36,888 nt of DNA from Burkholderiales bacterium 68-10. Lineage in GTDB: Bacteria; Pseudomonadota; Gammaproteobacteria; Burkholderiales; Burkholderiaceae_C. Position numbers and translations under genes: made by a program. A model generated the notes under the pieces. The model worked only from the letters and a program-made list of their open reading frames with translations. It searched no databases and had not been told where the DNA came from. The stretch is from positions 16,235-53,122 of the forward strand of contig MKTG01000089.1 of NCBI GenBank assembly GCA_001897615.1, given 5' to 3'. Below are positions 25,295 through 36,888 of the stretch, one piece after another (positions within the stretch are counted from its first letter, which is position 1; every line of letters begins with the position of its first letter).

Positions 25295-25561
25295 TCAATG
25301 GTCTGCGCGACGGCGGGCGTGCTTCTGTGCCCAGGCGTCGGCCAGGTGCGCGCGCCGCTGGGCCGCCAGATCGGCGGGGCCGGCGTGGCGGCCGAACAGG
25401 TCGGCCCCCAGCGACCAGGCCGAGGCCGGTGCGGCCGGCGTGGCGGCCAGGTAGGCCGTCAGCGCGTCGCGCAGCACCTCGCTCAGGCTGCGGCCCTCGG
25501 CCGCGCATTGCTGGCGCAGCGACTGCTCCAGCTCGGACGGAAGCTTGACGGTGATGGTCAT
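25295..25561 (-). CDS. vapB: VapB-type antitoxin (ribbon-helix-helix)
   Basis: An 88-residue protein. The N-terminus MTITVKLPSELEQSLRQQCA then SLSEVLRDALTAYLA is a ribbon-helix-helix DNA-binding domain. The C-terminal part (DLFGRHAGPADLAAQRRAHL) is the flexible segment that would block the PIN active site. The pair is expected to repress its own promoter. An A/T-rich spacer of 43 bp between this start and the stop of the permease gene contains the inverted repeat GTAATA-N7-TATTAC, the likely operator. Confidence 0.87.
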   Translation of the reverse strand: MTITVKLPSELEQSLRQQCAAEGRSLSEVLRDALTAYLAATPAAPASAWSLGADLFGRHAGPADLAAQRRAHLADAWAQKHARRRADH

Positions 25562-25581
25562 GGCGGGCCTTATAGGGTTAC

Positions 25582-25600
25582 GTAATACAATTAATATTAC
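25582..25600. promoter_or_regulatory. Likely vapBC operator
   Basis: GTAATA-CAATTAA-TATTAC, a 6-bp inverted repeat with 7-bp spacer in the only A/T-rich stretch nearby, 21-39 bp before the vapB start. Ribbon-helix-helix antitoxins bind such sites. The spacer also contains possible -10 hexamers (TAATAT on the minus strand). Confidence 0.5.
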
Positions 25601-25604
25601 CTAA

Positions 25605-26480
25605 TTATCGCGACCCCTGCAAGCGCGGGTCGAGCACGTCGCGCAGCCCGTCGCCCAGCAGGTTCAGCCCCAGCACCGACAGCGCGATGGCCAGGCCCGG
25701 CCACACGGCCAGCAGCGGGGCGTCGAACATCAGCGTCTGTGCCTCGGCCAGCATGCGCCCCCAGCTGGGCTGCGGCGGCTGCGTGCCCAGGCCCAGGTAG
25801 GACAGCGCCGCCTCGGCCAGGATGGCAACGGCAAAGCGGATGGTGGCCTGCACGATCAACACCGCCGCGATATTGGGCAACACGTGCTGCCAGGTGATGG
25901 CCCACGCGCCCTTGCCACTGGTGCGCGCGGCCTGCACGTAGTCGCGGCTCCACACGGCGTTGGCGGCGGCGCGCGTGATGCGCGCGAACGCCGGAATGCC
26001 GTAGATGCCGATGGCGATGATGGCGTTGACGATGCCCGGCCCGTACACCGCCGTCAGCATGATGGCCGACAGGATGGCCGGAAAGGCGAAGCCGAAGTCG
26101 GCCACCCGCATGATGAGCTCTTCCACCCAGCCACGGCGCGCCGACGCCAGCAGACCCAGCGCGGCACCAAACACCAGGCCGATGCCGACCGCGATGACCC
26201 CCACCAGAATGGACGCGCGCGCCCCCACCAGCAACAGCGACACCACGTCGCGCCCGAACGGGTCGGTGCCCAGCCAGTGGCGCGCCCCGGGGGGCAGCAG
26301 GCGGGCCTCCATGTCGATCTCGTAGACCGGGTGCGGCGTCCACAGGTAGGACAGCGCCGCCGACAGCAGCAGCGCCAGCGTCAGCACGCCGCCGATCGTG
26401 AAACCGCGGTGCGCACGTGCACGCCGCCAGAAACCGGGCGCCGCCGGCGTGCTGGACGCGACCATGGCAGGACTGTTCAT
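25605..26480 (-). CDS. ABC transporter permease (DppC-like)
   Basis: A 291-residue inner-membrane permease from ATG 26480 (MNSPAMVASSTPAAPGF); ATG 26465 is an alternative. It has one N-terminal helix (IGGVLTLALLLSAALSYLW), then the periplasmic loop PPGARHWLGTDPFGRDVVS, and five further helices. The EAA loop (YVQAARTSGKGAWAITWQHV, then LPNIAAVLIVQ) contacts the ATPases. The LGTDPFGRD and SWGRMLAEAQ motifs are typical of DppC/GsiD. An IS1595-family element ends 27 bp upstream of the start, and a toxin-antitoxin pair follows 43 bp downstream. Confidence 0.93.
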   Translation of the reverse strand: MNSPAMVASSTPAAPGFWRRARAHRGFTIGGVLTLALLLSAALSYLWTPHPVYEIDMEARLLPPGARHWLGTDPFGRDVVSLLLVGARASILVGVIAVGIGLVFGAALGLLASARRGWVEELIMRVADFGFAFPAILSAIMLTAVYGPGIVNAIIAIGIYGIPAFARITRAAANAVWSRDYVQAARTSGKGAWAITWQHVLPNIAAVLIVQATIRFAVAILAEAALSYLGLGTQPPQPSWGRMLAEAQTLMFDAPLLAVWPGLAIALSVLGLNLLGDGLRDVLDPRLQGSR

Positions 26481-26506
26481 GCGCACTCGAAATTCATGAG
26501 AAACAG

Positions 26507-27581
26507 GGCTCTTCTTGCGAATGCTGATGATGGTCTCACCTGCCGATAGCCAGGCCCAGCACCTGGGCGGGCTGCACGCCCGTGGGCGCGAAGCGATCGA
26601 GCATCCGAAACCACCCCAGGTACGAATCGAGGTACTTGGTGGCCACCCCCTTGAAGCGGCGCATCCACCCGCGCAGCCGGCTGACATAGGCATTGACGTT
26701 TTGCACATGCCAGGGGCCTCTGACGCGCATGCCGCGGCTGACGTTGATCGCCTGGTGCTCGACGCCCAGGGCATGCGCCGCACGGGCCAGAGTGACACTG
26801 CCATCGGTGCACAACACCGCATCGGGCGCCAGCATGGGCGCAAGCGCCGCCTGCACGCTCGCTGCCTTGCCCGACTCCAGGATGACGTTGGCCGTGGCCC
26901 CTGCGCGGTCACGCGCCATCAAGACGGGCGTGTACTCCCAGCCCTTGGCGCCCGCCTGTGCCTTGCCGCCACGCCGGCGCGCCTTGCGCGGCAAGCCTCT
27001 TTGGCCCTTGCACGAAATCCGGAAGTACGACTCATCGGCCTCGGCAATGCCCAGCAGCTGGCGCGCCTGCACGCCCTTGGGGCAGGCCAGGAAGCGGTGG
27101 CGCCAGCGAAAGGCCGTGCTTTGCGCCACGCCCAGGCGCCGGGCCACCTGGTTGAGCGACAGGCCCTCGTCCAAGGCGCCGGCGTGCGCCAGCCATTTAT
27201 CGCGCAGATGCAGCCGTGCCAGGGGCGTGCCGGTCAAGGCGTTGAAGCTGCGGGCGCACTGGCGGCACTTGAAGCGTTGCAGGGCGTTGGCCGAGCCGTT
27301 CTTGACGACCGCCGTGCTGTTGCAGTGCGGGCATCTCGGGTGCTCCAGCACGCGCGCTTCGATGACTTCGCTCACCTGGCTGCGCGCGCTCAGCGCGCCA
27401 AGAGCTGCCGCCAGTTGCTGGCGCTGGTGGTGCGTCAGCTTGGACAAACTATTGATCAGGCGCGTCATTTGCTGCTGTCTCATGGCCTTCTCCTGGGGGC
27501 GACGCCGCAGCGTCATGCTTCCAAGATGAGGGCTGTGGGGCGCAAGAAAAGTGCTTATCACCAGCATTCGCGAGAAGAGCC
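26507..27581 (-). mobile_element. IS1595-family insertion sequence, 1075 bp, with 8-bp target duplication
   Basis: Imperfect terminal inverted repeats: the left end reads GGCTCTTCTTGCGAATGCTG and the right end, on the other strand, GGCTCTTCTCGCGAATGCTG, with similarity continuing through TGATGA-like bases. The element is flanked by perfect 8-bp duplications AGAAACAG at 26499-26506 and 27582-27589, the size known for IS1595. The single gene lies on the minus strand, in the same direction as the interrupted operon. The matching duplications show that it is a recent and intact copy. Confidence 0.95.
26536..27483 (-). CDS. IS1595-family transposase
   Basis: A 315-residue transposase from ATG 27483, which has GGAGAAGG upstream; longer starts at 27516 and 27567 lie nearer the terminal repeat and are less likely. 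The N-terminal zinc ribbon has C51, C54, C73 and C76 (CPHCNSTAVVKNG; FKCRQCARSFNALTGTPLAR). A helix-turn-helix (SLNQVARRLGVAQSTAFRWR) follows. Catalytic acids are D150 (EADESYF) and D227 (CTDGS), and an asparagine near 262-264 (HVQNVNAYVSRLRGW) fits the DDN-type triad of several IS1595 subgroups. No frameshift is present, so it is probably active. Confidence 0.94.
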   Translation of the reverse strand: MRQQQMTRLINSLSKLTHHQRQQLAAALGALSARSQVSEVIEARVLEHPRCPHCNSTAVVKNGSANALQRFKCRQCARSFNALTGTPLARLHLRDKWLAHAGALDEGLSLNQVARRLGVAQSTAFRWRHRFLACPKGVQARQLLGIAEADESYFRISCKGQRGLPRKARRRGGKAQAGAKGWEYTPVLMARDRAGATANVILESGKAASVQAALAPMLAPDAVLCTDGSVTLARAAHALGVEHQAINVSRGMRVRGPWHVQNVNAYVSRLRGWMRRFKGVATKYLDSYLGWFRMLDRFAPTGVQPAQVLGLAIGR

Positions 27582-27589
27582 AGAAACAG

Positions 27590-27636
27590 GGTTCCAGCGC
27601 CCGCCCATCGCGGGTAATCAGCTATCCATTCAATAG
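27590..27636. repeat. Dispersed repeat, copy between the two permease genes
   Basis: GTTCCAGCGCCCG, then GGTAATCAGCTA, nine bases, TAGC. The IS1595 element is inserted directly at its left edge, so before that insertion this repeat filled the spacer between the DppB-like stop and the DppC-like start. Confidence 0.7.
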
Positions 27637-27657
27637 CATTGAACGATCCGGCCACGG

Positions 27658-28964
<1,307 letters not shown>

Positions 28965-28969
28965 GCAAT

Positions 28970-29014
28970 GCTTTTGATTTGATGGCTGCTGGCGCTTGTC
29001 TGTGGCCAACCCCA
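28970..29014. repeat. Dispersed repeat, copy between ferredoxin and ftsK stop codons
   Basis: GCTT, nine bases, TGGCTGCTGGCGCTTGTCTG, in reverse orientation. It fills the convergent spacer and keeps the core GCTGGCGCTTG and the nine-base spacing. Confidence 0.75.
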
Positions 29015-29015
29015 G

Positions 29016-33190
<4,175 letters not shown>

Positions 33191-33205
33191 CACGTAAAAA
33201 CCGGC

Positions 33206-33211
33206 TATAAT
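33206..33211 (+). promoter_or_regulatory. Likely -10 box of the rpmB-rpmG operon
   Basis: A consensus TATAAT preceded by GGC, 15 bp after the trxB stop. It would give a leader of about 155 nt before rpmB. The leader includes AAGGG-ccaccgcca-CCCTTTTT at about 33267, a weak stem with a T-run that might act as an attenuator. The -35 element is not clear. Confidence 0.55.
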
Positions 33212-33372
33212 CAAAGGCTTTTTCCGGTACGCGTGGGTTGTTTGCACGACATACGGAATGCATAAGGGCCACCGCCACCCTTTTTCTGGCGAGGTGAGGC
33301 CGAAGCGAGTCCGCTGCCCATGACGGGTCAGCAGGCGTCAGCGGCGGCCGTGATGACTGGAGTCGACAACTC

Positions 33373-33606
33373 ATGGCACGCGTGTGCGAAGTCACGGGCA
33401 AGAAGCCCATGGTCGGGAACAACGTTTCCCACGCCAACAACAAAACCAAGCGCCGGTTCCTGCCGAACCTGCAATACCGCCGTTTCTGGGTCGAGAGCGA
33501 GAACCGTTGGGTGCGCCTGCGCGTTTCCGGCGCCGCGCTGCGCCTGATCGACAAGAAGGGCATTGACGCCGTGCTGGCCGACATGCGTGCCCGCGGCCAA
33601 GCCTAA
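33373..33606 (+). CDS. rpmB: 50S ribosomal protein L28
   Basis: A 77-residue ribosomal protein. [20 protein letters not shown] is the family N-terminus, followed by [20 protein letters not shown] and the basic C-terminal segment. It has one cysteine only, so it is the zinc-free form. The rpmB-rpmG pair is conserved and probably driven from the TATAAT at 33206. Confidence 0.97.
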   Translation: MARVCEVTGKKPMVGNNVSHANNKTKRRFLPNLQYRRFWVESENRWVRLRVSGAALRLIDKKGIDAVLADMRARGQA

Positions 33607-33627
33607 TCCACACAAGGAGCTGACACC

Positions 33628-33798
33628 ATGGCCACCAAAGGCGGACGCGAAAAGATCAAGCTGGAATCCACGGCCGGTACCGGCCACTTCTACACCACCA
33701 GCAAGAACAAGAAAACCATGCCCGAGAAGATGTCGATCATGAAGTTCGACCCCAAGGCTCGCAAGCATGTGGAGTACAAGGAAATCAAGCTGAAGTGA
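33628..33798 (+). CDS. rpmG: 50S ribosomal protein L33 (zinc-free form)
   Basis: A 56-residue ribosomal protein starting [20 protein letters not shown] and ending [13 protein letters not shown]. There are no cysteines, so it is the C-minus paralogue that does not bind zinc. A strong ribosome site (AAGGAG) precedes the ATG. It lies 21 bp after rpmB and ends 29 bp before a rho-independent terminator. Confidence 0.97.
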   Translation: MATKGGREKIKLESTAGTGHFYTTSKNKKTMPEKMSIMKFDPKARKHVEYKEIKLK

Positions 33799-33827
33799 TT
33801 CAGCGCGCCCCCTGTGCCCCCCGTCAA

Positions 33828-33854
33828 CCCGCCGCCATCGGCGGGTTTCTTTTT
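33828..33854 (+). terminator. Rho-independent terminator of rpmB-rpmG
   Basis: CCCGCCG-CCAT-CGGCGGG followed by TTTCTTTTT. Confidence 0.92.
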
Positions 33855-33904
33855 GGTCAGGTGGGCGCTGCGCAACCGCTAGAATTGCCCGGCAGAGTCG
33901 ACGT

Positions 33905-33992
33905 GGAGGTGTGGCAGAGTGGTCGATTGCACCGGTCTTGAAAACCGGCAACGGGCAACCGTTCGTGAGTTCGAATCTCACCGCCTCCGCCA
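33905..33992 (+). tRNA. tRNA-Ser (UGA)
   Basis: An 88-nt class II tRNA with encoded CCA. Acceptor GGAGGTG pairs with CGCCTCC. The anticodon arm is CCGGT-CTTGAAA-ACCGG (anticodon UGA). The long variable arm is ACGGGCAACCGT-like, and the T arm GAG-TTCGAAT-CTC. The discriminator is G, as required by SerRS. It is followed by a strong terminator and then by the fragment of another serine tRNA. Confidence 0.97.
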
Positions 33993-34006
33993 AGCCAGAC
34001 AAAAAA

Positions 34007-34030
34007 AGCCCCGCGACAGCGGGGCTTTTT
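34007..34030. terminator. Bidirectional rho-independent terminator
   Basis: AGCCCCGC-GACA-GCGGGGCT with seven A before and five T after. It can end transcripts from tRNA-Ser(UGA) rightwards and from the former tRNA-Ser(CGA) leftwards. Confidence 0.92.
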
Positions 34031-34035
34031 CGTTG

Positions 34036-34092
34036 GGAAGGAGGGATTCGAACCCTCGATACGGTAAACCGTATACCGGATTTCGAGTCCGG
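34036..34092 (-). pseudogene. 3'-half fragment of tRNA-Ser (CGA); candidate attachment-site remnant
   Basis: On the minus strand this reads CCGGA-CTCGAAA-TCCGG (anticodon arm, CGA), a long variable arm TACGGTTTACCGTA, and a T arm GAGGG-TTCGAAT-CCCTC. The D arm and 5' acceptor are missing, since the sequence beyond 34092 is unrelated. The 3' acceptor lacks CCA. A tyrosine integrase gene starts 160 bp away. The expected reading is that an element integrated into the tRNA gene near the anticodon loop, with an intact tRNA-Ser(CGA) recreated at the far end, outside this window. Confidence 0.75.
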
Positions 34093-34207
34093 GGACAGCG
34101 GTATTTGAGGGTGTTGAAGGACACCCATAAAACCTATACAAATCAACACTTTACAGCCATAATGCCACCGCGCACTGTTGATTCGTACACGGCGATATTT
34201 GGCAAAT

Positions 34208-34228
34208 TTGCCTACAGATTGCCTACAG
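34208..34228. promoter_or_regulatory. Candidate integrase arm-type sites (two tandem TTGCCTACAG, 11-bp period)
   Basis: TTGCCTACAG at 34208-34217 and 34219-34228, between the tRNA fragment and the integrase gene. The first element has GGTGGCTACA in tandem at the same period by its att. A GGGTGT-tgaagg-ACACCC hairpin lies at 34109-34126. The remaining 34093-34253 sequence holds no gene. Confidence 0.5.
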
Positions 34229-34253
34229 GCTTCCAACCGCCCCAGACCGACAC

Positions 34254-35564
34254 ATGACCGCACGCACCCGCCTGACTGCAGGCCGCATTGCCGCCTTGGC
34301 CTGCCCGCCCGGCAAATCGCAGGCATTTCTGTGGGACACCGACGCCCCCGCCCTGCTGGTGCGTGCTTCACCTGGTGGCCGCAAGACCTACGCCTTTGAA
34401 TCGCGGCTGCACGGTGCAACGGTGCGAATCACCATCGGGGACGTTGCTGCTTGGACGTTGGACGCCGCGCGCCAGCGTGCGAACGCACTGCGCCAGCAAA
34501 CCGACGCCGGGATTGACCCACGTGAAGTGGTGCGCCAGCAGGCAGCCGAGCGTCAGGCTGCCCAGGCCGCAGCCATTGCCGAAGCCGCGACTGTGGCCGC
34601 TGCATGGGCCGACTACCTGACCGAACGACAGCCCCATTGGGGGGAGCGCCACTACGCCGACCATGTGGCGCTGGCGCGAGCGGGTGGCAAGCGCACCAGC
34701 CGAGGCACGCAGGGACGCGGCAAGACGTTGGCCGGCCCCCTGCACTACTTCATGCCGCTGCAGCTGCGCGAGCTGACGCCCGAGCGCGTAGAGGCCTGGG
34801 CTGCCAAGGAAGCGAAGGCGCGCCCAACGCAGGCCCGGCTAGCCCTGCGCATACTGCGCGCGTTTCTCAACTGGTGCGCCGCCGACGCGCGCTACAGCCC
34901 CGCGATGGATGGGCGCAACGCCACCAGCAGCAAGAAGGTACGCGAGGCGCTGGGCAAGCCCAAGGCGAAGGCCGATGCACTACTACGCGAGCAACTGGCC
35001 CCCTGGTTCGAGGCAGTGCGCAACCTGCCGCCGACCGCTGCGGCGTACCTTCAGGGCTTGCTGTTGACCGGCACCCGGCCGACCGAGTTGCGCGAGCTGC
35101 AATGGGAAGACTTGAATTGGCAGTGGAAAGGGCTGACGGTGCGCGACAAGGTAGAAGGCGAGCGCGTCATCCCCCTGACCCCCTACCTGGCGCACCTACT
35201 GGCCGGCTTACCCCGCCGTGGGCCCTACGTGTTCGCGGGCATCAAGGAAGGCCAGCCAATGAGCCGCCCGCACCGCTACCTGGTGCAGGCCTGCGCCGTG
35301 GCAGGCATCGAGGGGCTGACCCTGCATGGCCTGCGCCGCAGCTTCGGCACGCTGTCGGAGTGGCTGGAAATTCCAGCCGGCGTAGTGGCGCAGATTCAAG
35401 GCCACAAGCCCAGCGCCACGGCAGAGAAACACTACCGCGTGCGCCCCCTTGACCTGCTGCGCCTGCACCATGAGCGAATCGAAGCCTGGATACTGGAACA
35501 GGCCGGGGTGCAGTTCTCCAGCGCCAGCGAACCCGGCAAGCTGCGCGTGGTGGCAGGACAATAG
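34254..35564 (+). CDS. Tyrosine site-specific integrase (P4-type)
   Basis: A 436-residue phage/island integrase. The N-terminal part (residues about 5-95, TAGRIAALACPPGKSQAFLW, then GGRKTYAFESRLHGATVRI and IGDVAAWTLDAARQRANAL) is the DUF4102-like arm-binding domain. The catalytic domain has R275 (TGTRPTEL), H358-x-x-R361 (HGLRRSFGTL), a GHKPSATAEKHYR box and nucleophile Y394. It lies next to a tRNA-Ser fragment, its likely target. A toxin-antitoxin pair follows 15 bp after its stop. The codon use matches the element. Confidence 0.95.
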   Translation: MTARTRLTAGRIAALACPPGKSQAFLWDTDAPALLVRASPGGRKTYAFESRLHGATVRITIGDVAAWTLDAARQRANALRQQTDAGIDPREVVRQQAAERQAAQAAAIAEAATVAAAWADYLTERQPHWGERHYADHVALARAGGKRTSRGTQGRGKTLAGPLHYFMPLQLRELTPERVEAWAAKEAKARPTQARLALRILRAFLNWCAADARYSPAMDGRNATSSKKVREALGKPKAKADALLREQLAPWFEAVRNLPPTAAAYLQGLLLTGTRPTELRELQWEDLNWQWKGLTVRDKVEGERVIPLTPYLAHLLAGLPRRGPYVFAGIKEGQPMSRPHRYLVQACAVAGIEGLTLHGLRRSFGTLSEWLEIPAGVVAQIQGHKPSATAEKHYRVRPLDLLRLHHERIEAWILEQAGVQFSSASEPGKLRVVAGQ

Positions 35565-35579
35565 CAAAAAAGCGATAAT

Positions 35580-35903
35580 ATGAACCCGTGGACTGTCACG
35601 CTACATCCGCAAGCCGAGCCCGAGCTAATCGCTCTGCCTGCCGACATGCAAGCCCGGTTTGTGCACATCGCCGAACTGCTGGAGGAATTTGGACCACAGC
35701 GCGTGGGCTTGCCGCATATCCGCCCGCTGGAAAGCAAGCTGTGGGAGATGAGGATGCAAGGCCGCGATGGCATCGCCCGTGCCGTGTATGCCGCAATCCA
35801 AGGCCGCCGCCTGCTGGTGCTGCATGTGTTTGTGAAAAAGACCCAGACCACGCCCCGCAAGGCCATAGAAACCGCCCTGAAACGACTGGAGGCGCACCAA
35901 TGA
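35580..35903 (+). CDS. HigB/RelE-type toxin (phage Gp49-like)
   Basis: A 107-residue toxin of the RelE/HigB superfamily. The segments PLESKLWEMRMQGRDGIARA, then YAAIQGRRLLVLHVFVKKTQ and TPRKAIETALKRLEAH match the Gp49-like branch, in which the basic residues around the R-x-F/Y strand cut ribosome-bound mRNA. The toxin gene comes first, as in higBA. Its TGA overlaps the antitoxin ATG. It probably stabilises the integrated element. Confidence 0.9.
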   Translation: MNPWTVTLHPQAEPELIALPADMQARFVHIAELLEEFGPQRVGLPHIRPLESKLWEMRMQGRDGIARAVYAAIQGRRLLVLHVFVKKTQTTPRKAIETALKRLEAHQ

Positions 35904-36178
35904 AGAATCTCAAGACCCTGAAAGCCGAGCTACTGGCAAGCGCTGAAACCCGCGCAGCGTATGACGCCCAGGCGGATGAATTTGCTGTGGCGCGTGAACT
36001 CATTGCCGCACGCACCAAGGCCGGGCTGACACAAGCCGACGTAGCCGAGCGCATGGGCACCACGCAAAGCACCGTAGCCCGCTTGGAGGGTGGCAAGGCC
36101 GCGCCTTCCCTGCGCAGTTTGCAACGCTACGCCCAGGCAGTGGGCTGCCGCGCAGTGGTACACCTAGAGCACGCCTGA
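35900..36178 (+). CDS. HigA-type antitoxin (XRE helix-turn-helix)
   Basis: A 92-residue protein. The C-terminal two thirds are an XRE/Cro helix-turn-helix (ARTKAGLTQADVAERMGTTQ, then STVARLEGGKAAPSLRSLQR). The N-terminal part (KNLKTLKAELLASAETRAAY) is the helix that would contact the toxin. It starts in the ATGA overlap with the toxin gene and should repress the shared promoter. Confidence 0.92.
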   Translation: MKNLKTLKAELLASAETRAAYDAQADEFAVARELIAARTKAGLTQADVAERMGTTQSTVARLEGGKAAPSLRSLQRYAQAVGCRAVVHLEHA

Positions 36179-36185
36179 CCGTTTC

Positions 36186-36248
36186 GCCCCAGCTAGGCAG
36201 GGCTGCAATCCTGCCGAAAAGCCAGTCCCCCCACTGGCCTGCTGGGGC
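36186..36248 (+). ncRNA. Candidate structured RNA: perfect three-way junction
   Basis: Three perfect helices close on each other: P1 GCCCCAGC (36186-36193) with GCTGGGGC (36241-36248); P2 GGCAGG (36196-36201) with CCTGCC (36210-36215) and an 8-base loop; P3 GCCAGT (36221-36226) with ACTGGC (36233-36238) and a loop of six C. The joints are TA, GAAAA and CT. It lies just after the antitoxin gene and before the GTG start at 36284. No U-tract follows, so it is not an ordinary terminator. It may be a leader element for the next gene or a small RNA. No known family is recognised. Confidence 0.5.
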
Positions 36249-36283
36249 ACCAATTACCGGGGGCTGCATCCGGGGGGTGCACT

Positions 36284-36888
36284 GTGACCGAGAGACAGAC
36301 CGAGCGACCAAACGCACCAACTCTAGAGCTGGTGCAGGCTGCGCGCCTGTGCAGCTTCAAGGCGGACGATGGCTGGCCCGCCGCCCTCAGCCTGGAGTGC
36401 ATCGCCTGGCTGCAAGCGCCGCAACCCGAGGCGAGCAGGAAGGGTTGGACGCCGGAACGCCGCGACCAATTGCAACTGCTGAAGCTGGCCGCCGATGCAG
36501 GCGAACTGAACATCAGCGAGACCACCGCGCGCGAGCAGGTGGCGCCTGCCGAGGTCCGAACCCCCGACCGCTTCACCCCCGCCGCCGACTGGCCGAAGCG
36601 GTACACCGTCGGGGGTGTGCCATACGCCTACGAACGGCCGGAGCAATACCGTGAGGTCACGCGCCGATGGGTGACTGCCGAGGCGCTGGCCGCTTGGATG
36701 CACCAACACGGAGGGGCACCATCGGGGTTGATTCGGGCATGGTTCACTGCCTGCGGGGTGCAGGCTGGCGCCGCGCAGCAAGAGCCGGCGCCGGCTGCGC
36801 CGACTCCCGAGGCGAGCGCAGACATTGCCAAGCGCGCCGCGATGGTGGAGGACCTGCGGCAAGAATGGCCAAGCATCGAAGCTGACCT
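36284..36888 (+). CDS. Unknown element protein, 5' part (3' end outside window)
   Basis: An open frame of 201 codons runs off the right edge. It starts with GTG, 7 bases after a GGGGGG tract that can act as ribosome site. The N-terminus (ELVQAARLCSFKADDGWPAA, then LSLECIAWLQAPQPEASRKG) is followed by a Pro-rich linker and a segment WVTAEALAAWMHQHGGAPSG. The visible end reads ADIAKRAAMVEDLRQEWPSI. Proteins of this layout accompany satellite elements in Burkholderiales from memory, but I cannot name the family. It may correspond to the gene type clipped at the left edge of the window. Confidence 0.6.
   Translation, partial: MTERQTERPNAPTLELVQAARLCSFKADDGWPAALSLECIAWLQAPQPEASRKGWTPERRDQLQLLKLAADAGELNISETTAREQVAPAEVRTPDRFTPAADWPKRYTVGGVPYAYERPEQYREVTRRWVTAEALAAWMHQHGGAPSGLIRAWFTACGVQAGAAQQEPAPAAPTPEASADIAKRAAMVEDLRQEWPSIEAD

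Noticed and set aside
36186-36248. Hammerhead ribozyme
   Set aside because: The three-way junction has a GAAA-like joint but lacks the CUGAUGA joint and a cleavage triplet; the other joints are only two bases.

Overview
The window reads as a high-GC betaproteobacterial chromosome segment, most likely Burkholderiales, family Comamonadaceae. This is inferred from the gene order hrcA / nadK-recN-rapZ, a TrpRS with the extra C-terminal domain seen in this order, protein similarity by eye, and a dispersed intergenic repeat of a kind I associate with Acidovorax-like genomes. No database search was possible.

Layout. (1) 1-5253: one end of an integrated satellite-like element. It has a clipped gene, a small helix-turn-helix protein, a winged-helix-like protein, a primase-helicase with PriCT/Toprim/RepA-type ATPase parts, several unknown small genes, two structured or repeat-rich non-coding stretches, and a decayed ParB-like gene carrying perfect palindromes. 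It abuts the 3' end of an intact tRNA-Ile(CAU). (2) 5254-33854: core chromosome. It holds heat-shock control (hrcA), NAD kinase, DNA repair (recN), rapZ, methionine synthesis (MetY-type), a CBS protein, aroC, a two-component pair, a minus-strand operon PHP phosphatase - yciO - site-2 protease - trpS, a peptide-type ABC transporter operon with an amidase, a ferredoxin, ftsK, a Crp/Fnr regulator, trxB, rpmB and rpmG. (3) The ABC transporter operon (dppB-C-D-F-A-like, minus strand, 28626 down to 21141) is interrupted by an IS1595-family insertion with a perfect 8-bp target duplication, by a VapBC toxin-antitoxin pair, and by a 271-bp MITE-like element inserted at a CTAG that contains the vapC stop codon. 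(4) 33905-36888: tRNA-Ser(UGA), then the fragmentary 3' half of a second tRNA-Ser(CGA) marking the edge of a second element. This carries a tyrosine integrase, a HigBA-type toxin-antitoxin pair, a sequence that folds as a perfect three-way junction, and a clipped unknown gene.

The least explained signals are: a nine-copy dispersed repeat with an invariant nine-base spacer, found mostly at gene ends but once inside recN coding sequence and once supplying the end of a transporter gene; the three-way-junction RNA candidate; the iteron/palindrome cluster just after the primase-helicase gene; and the shared 11-bp-period tandem sites at the att ends of both elements, which suggest the two elements are relatives.
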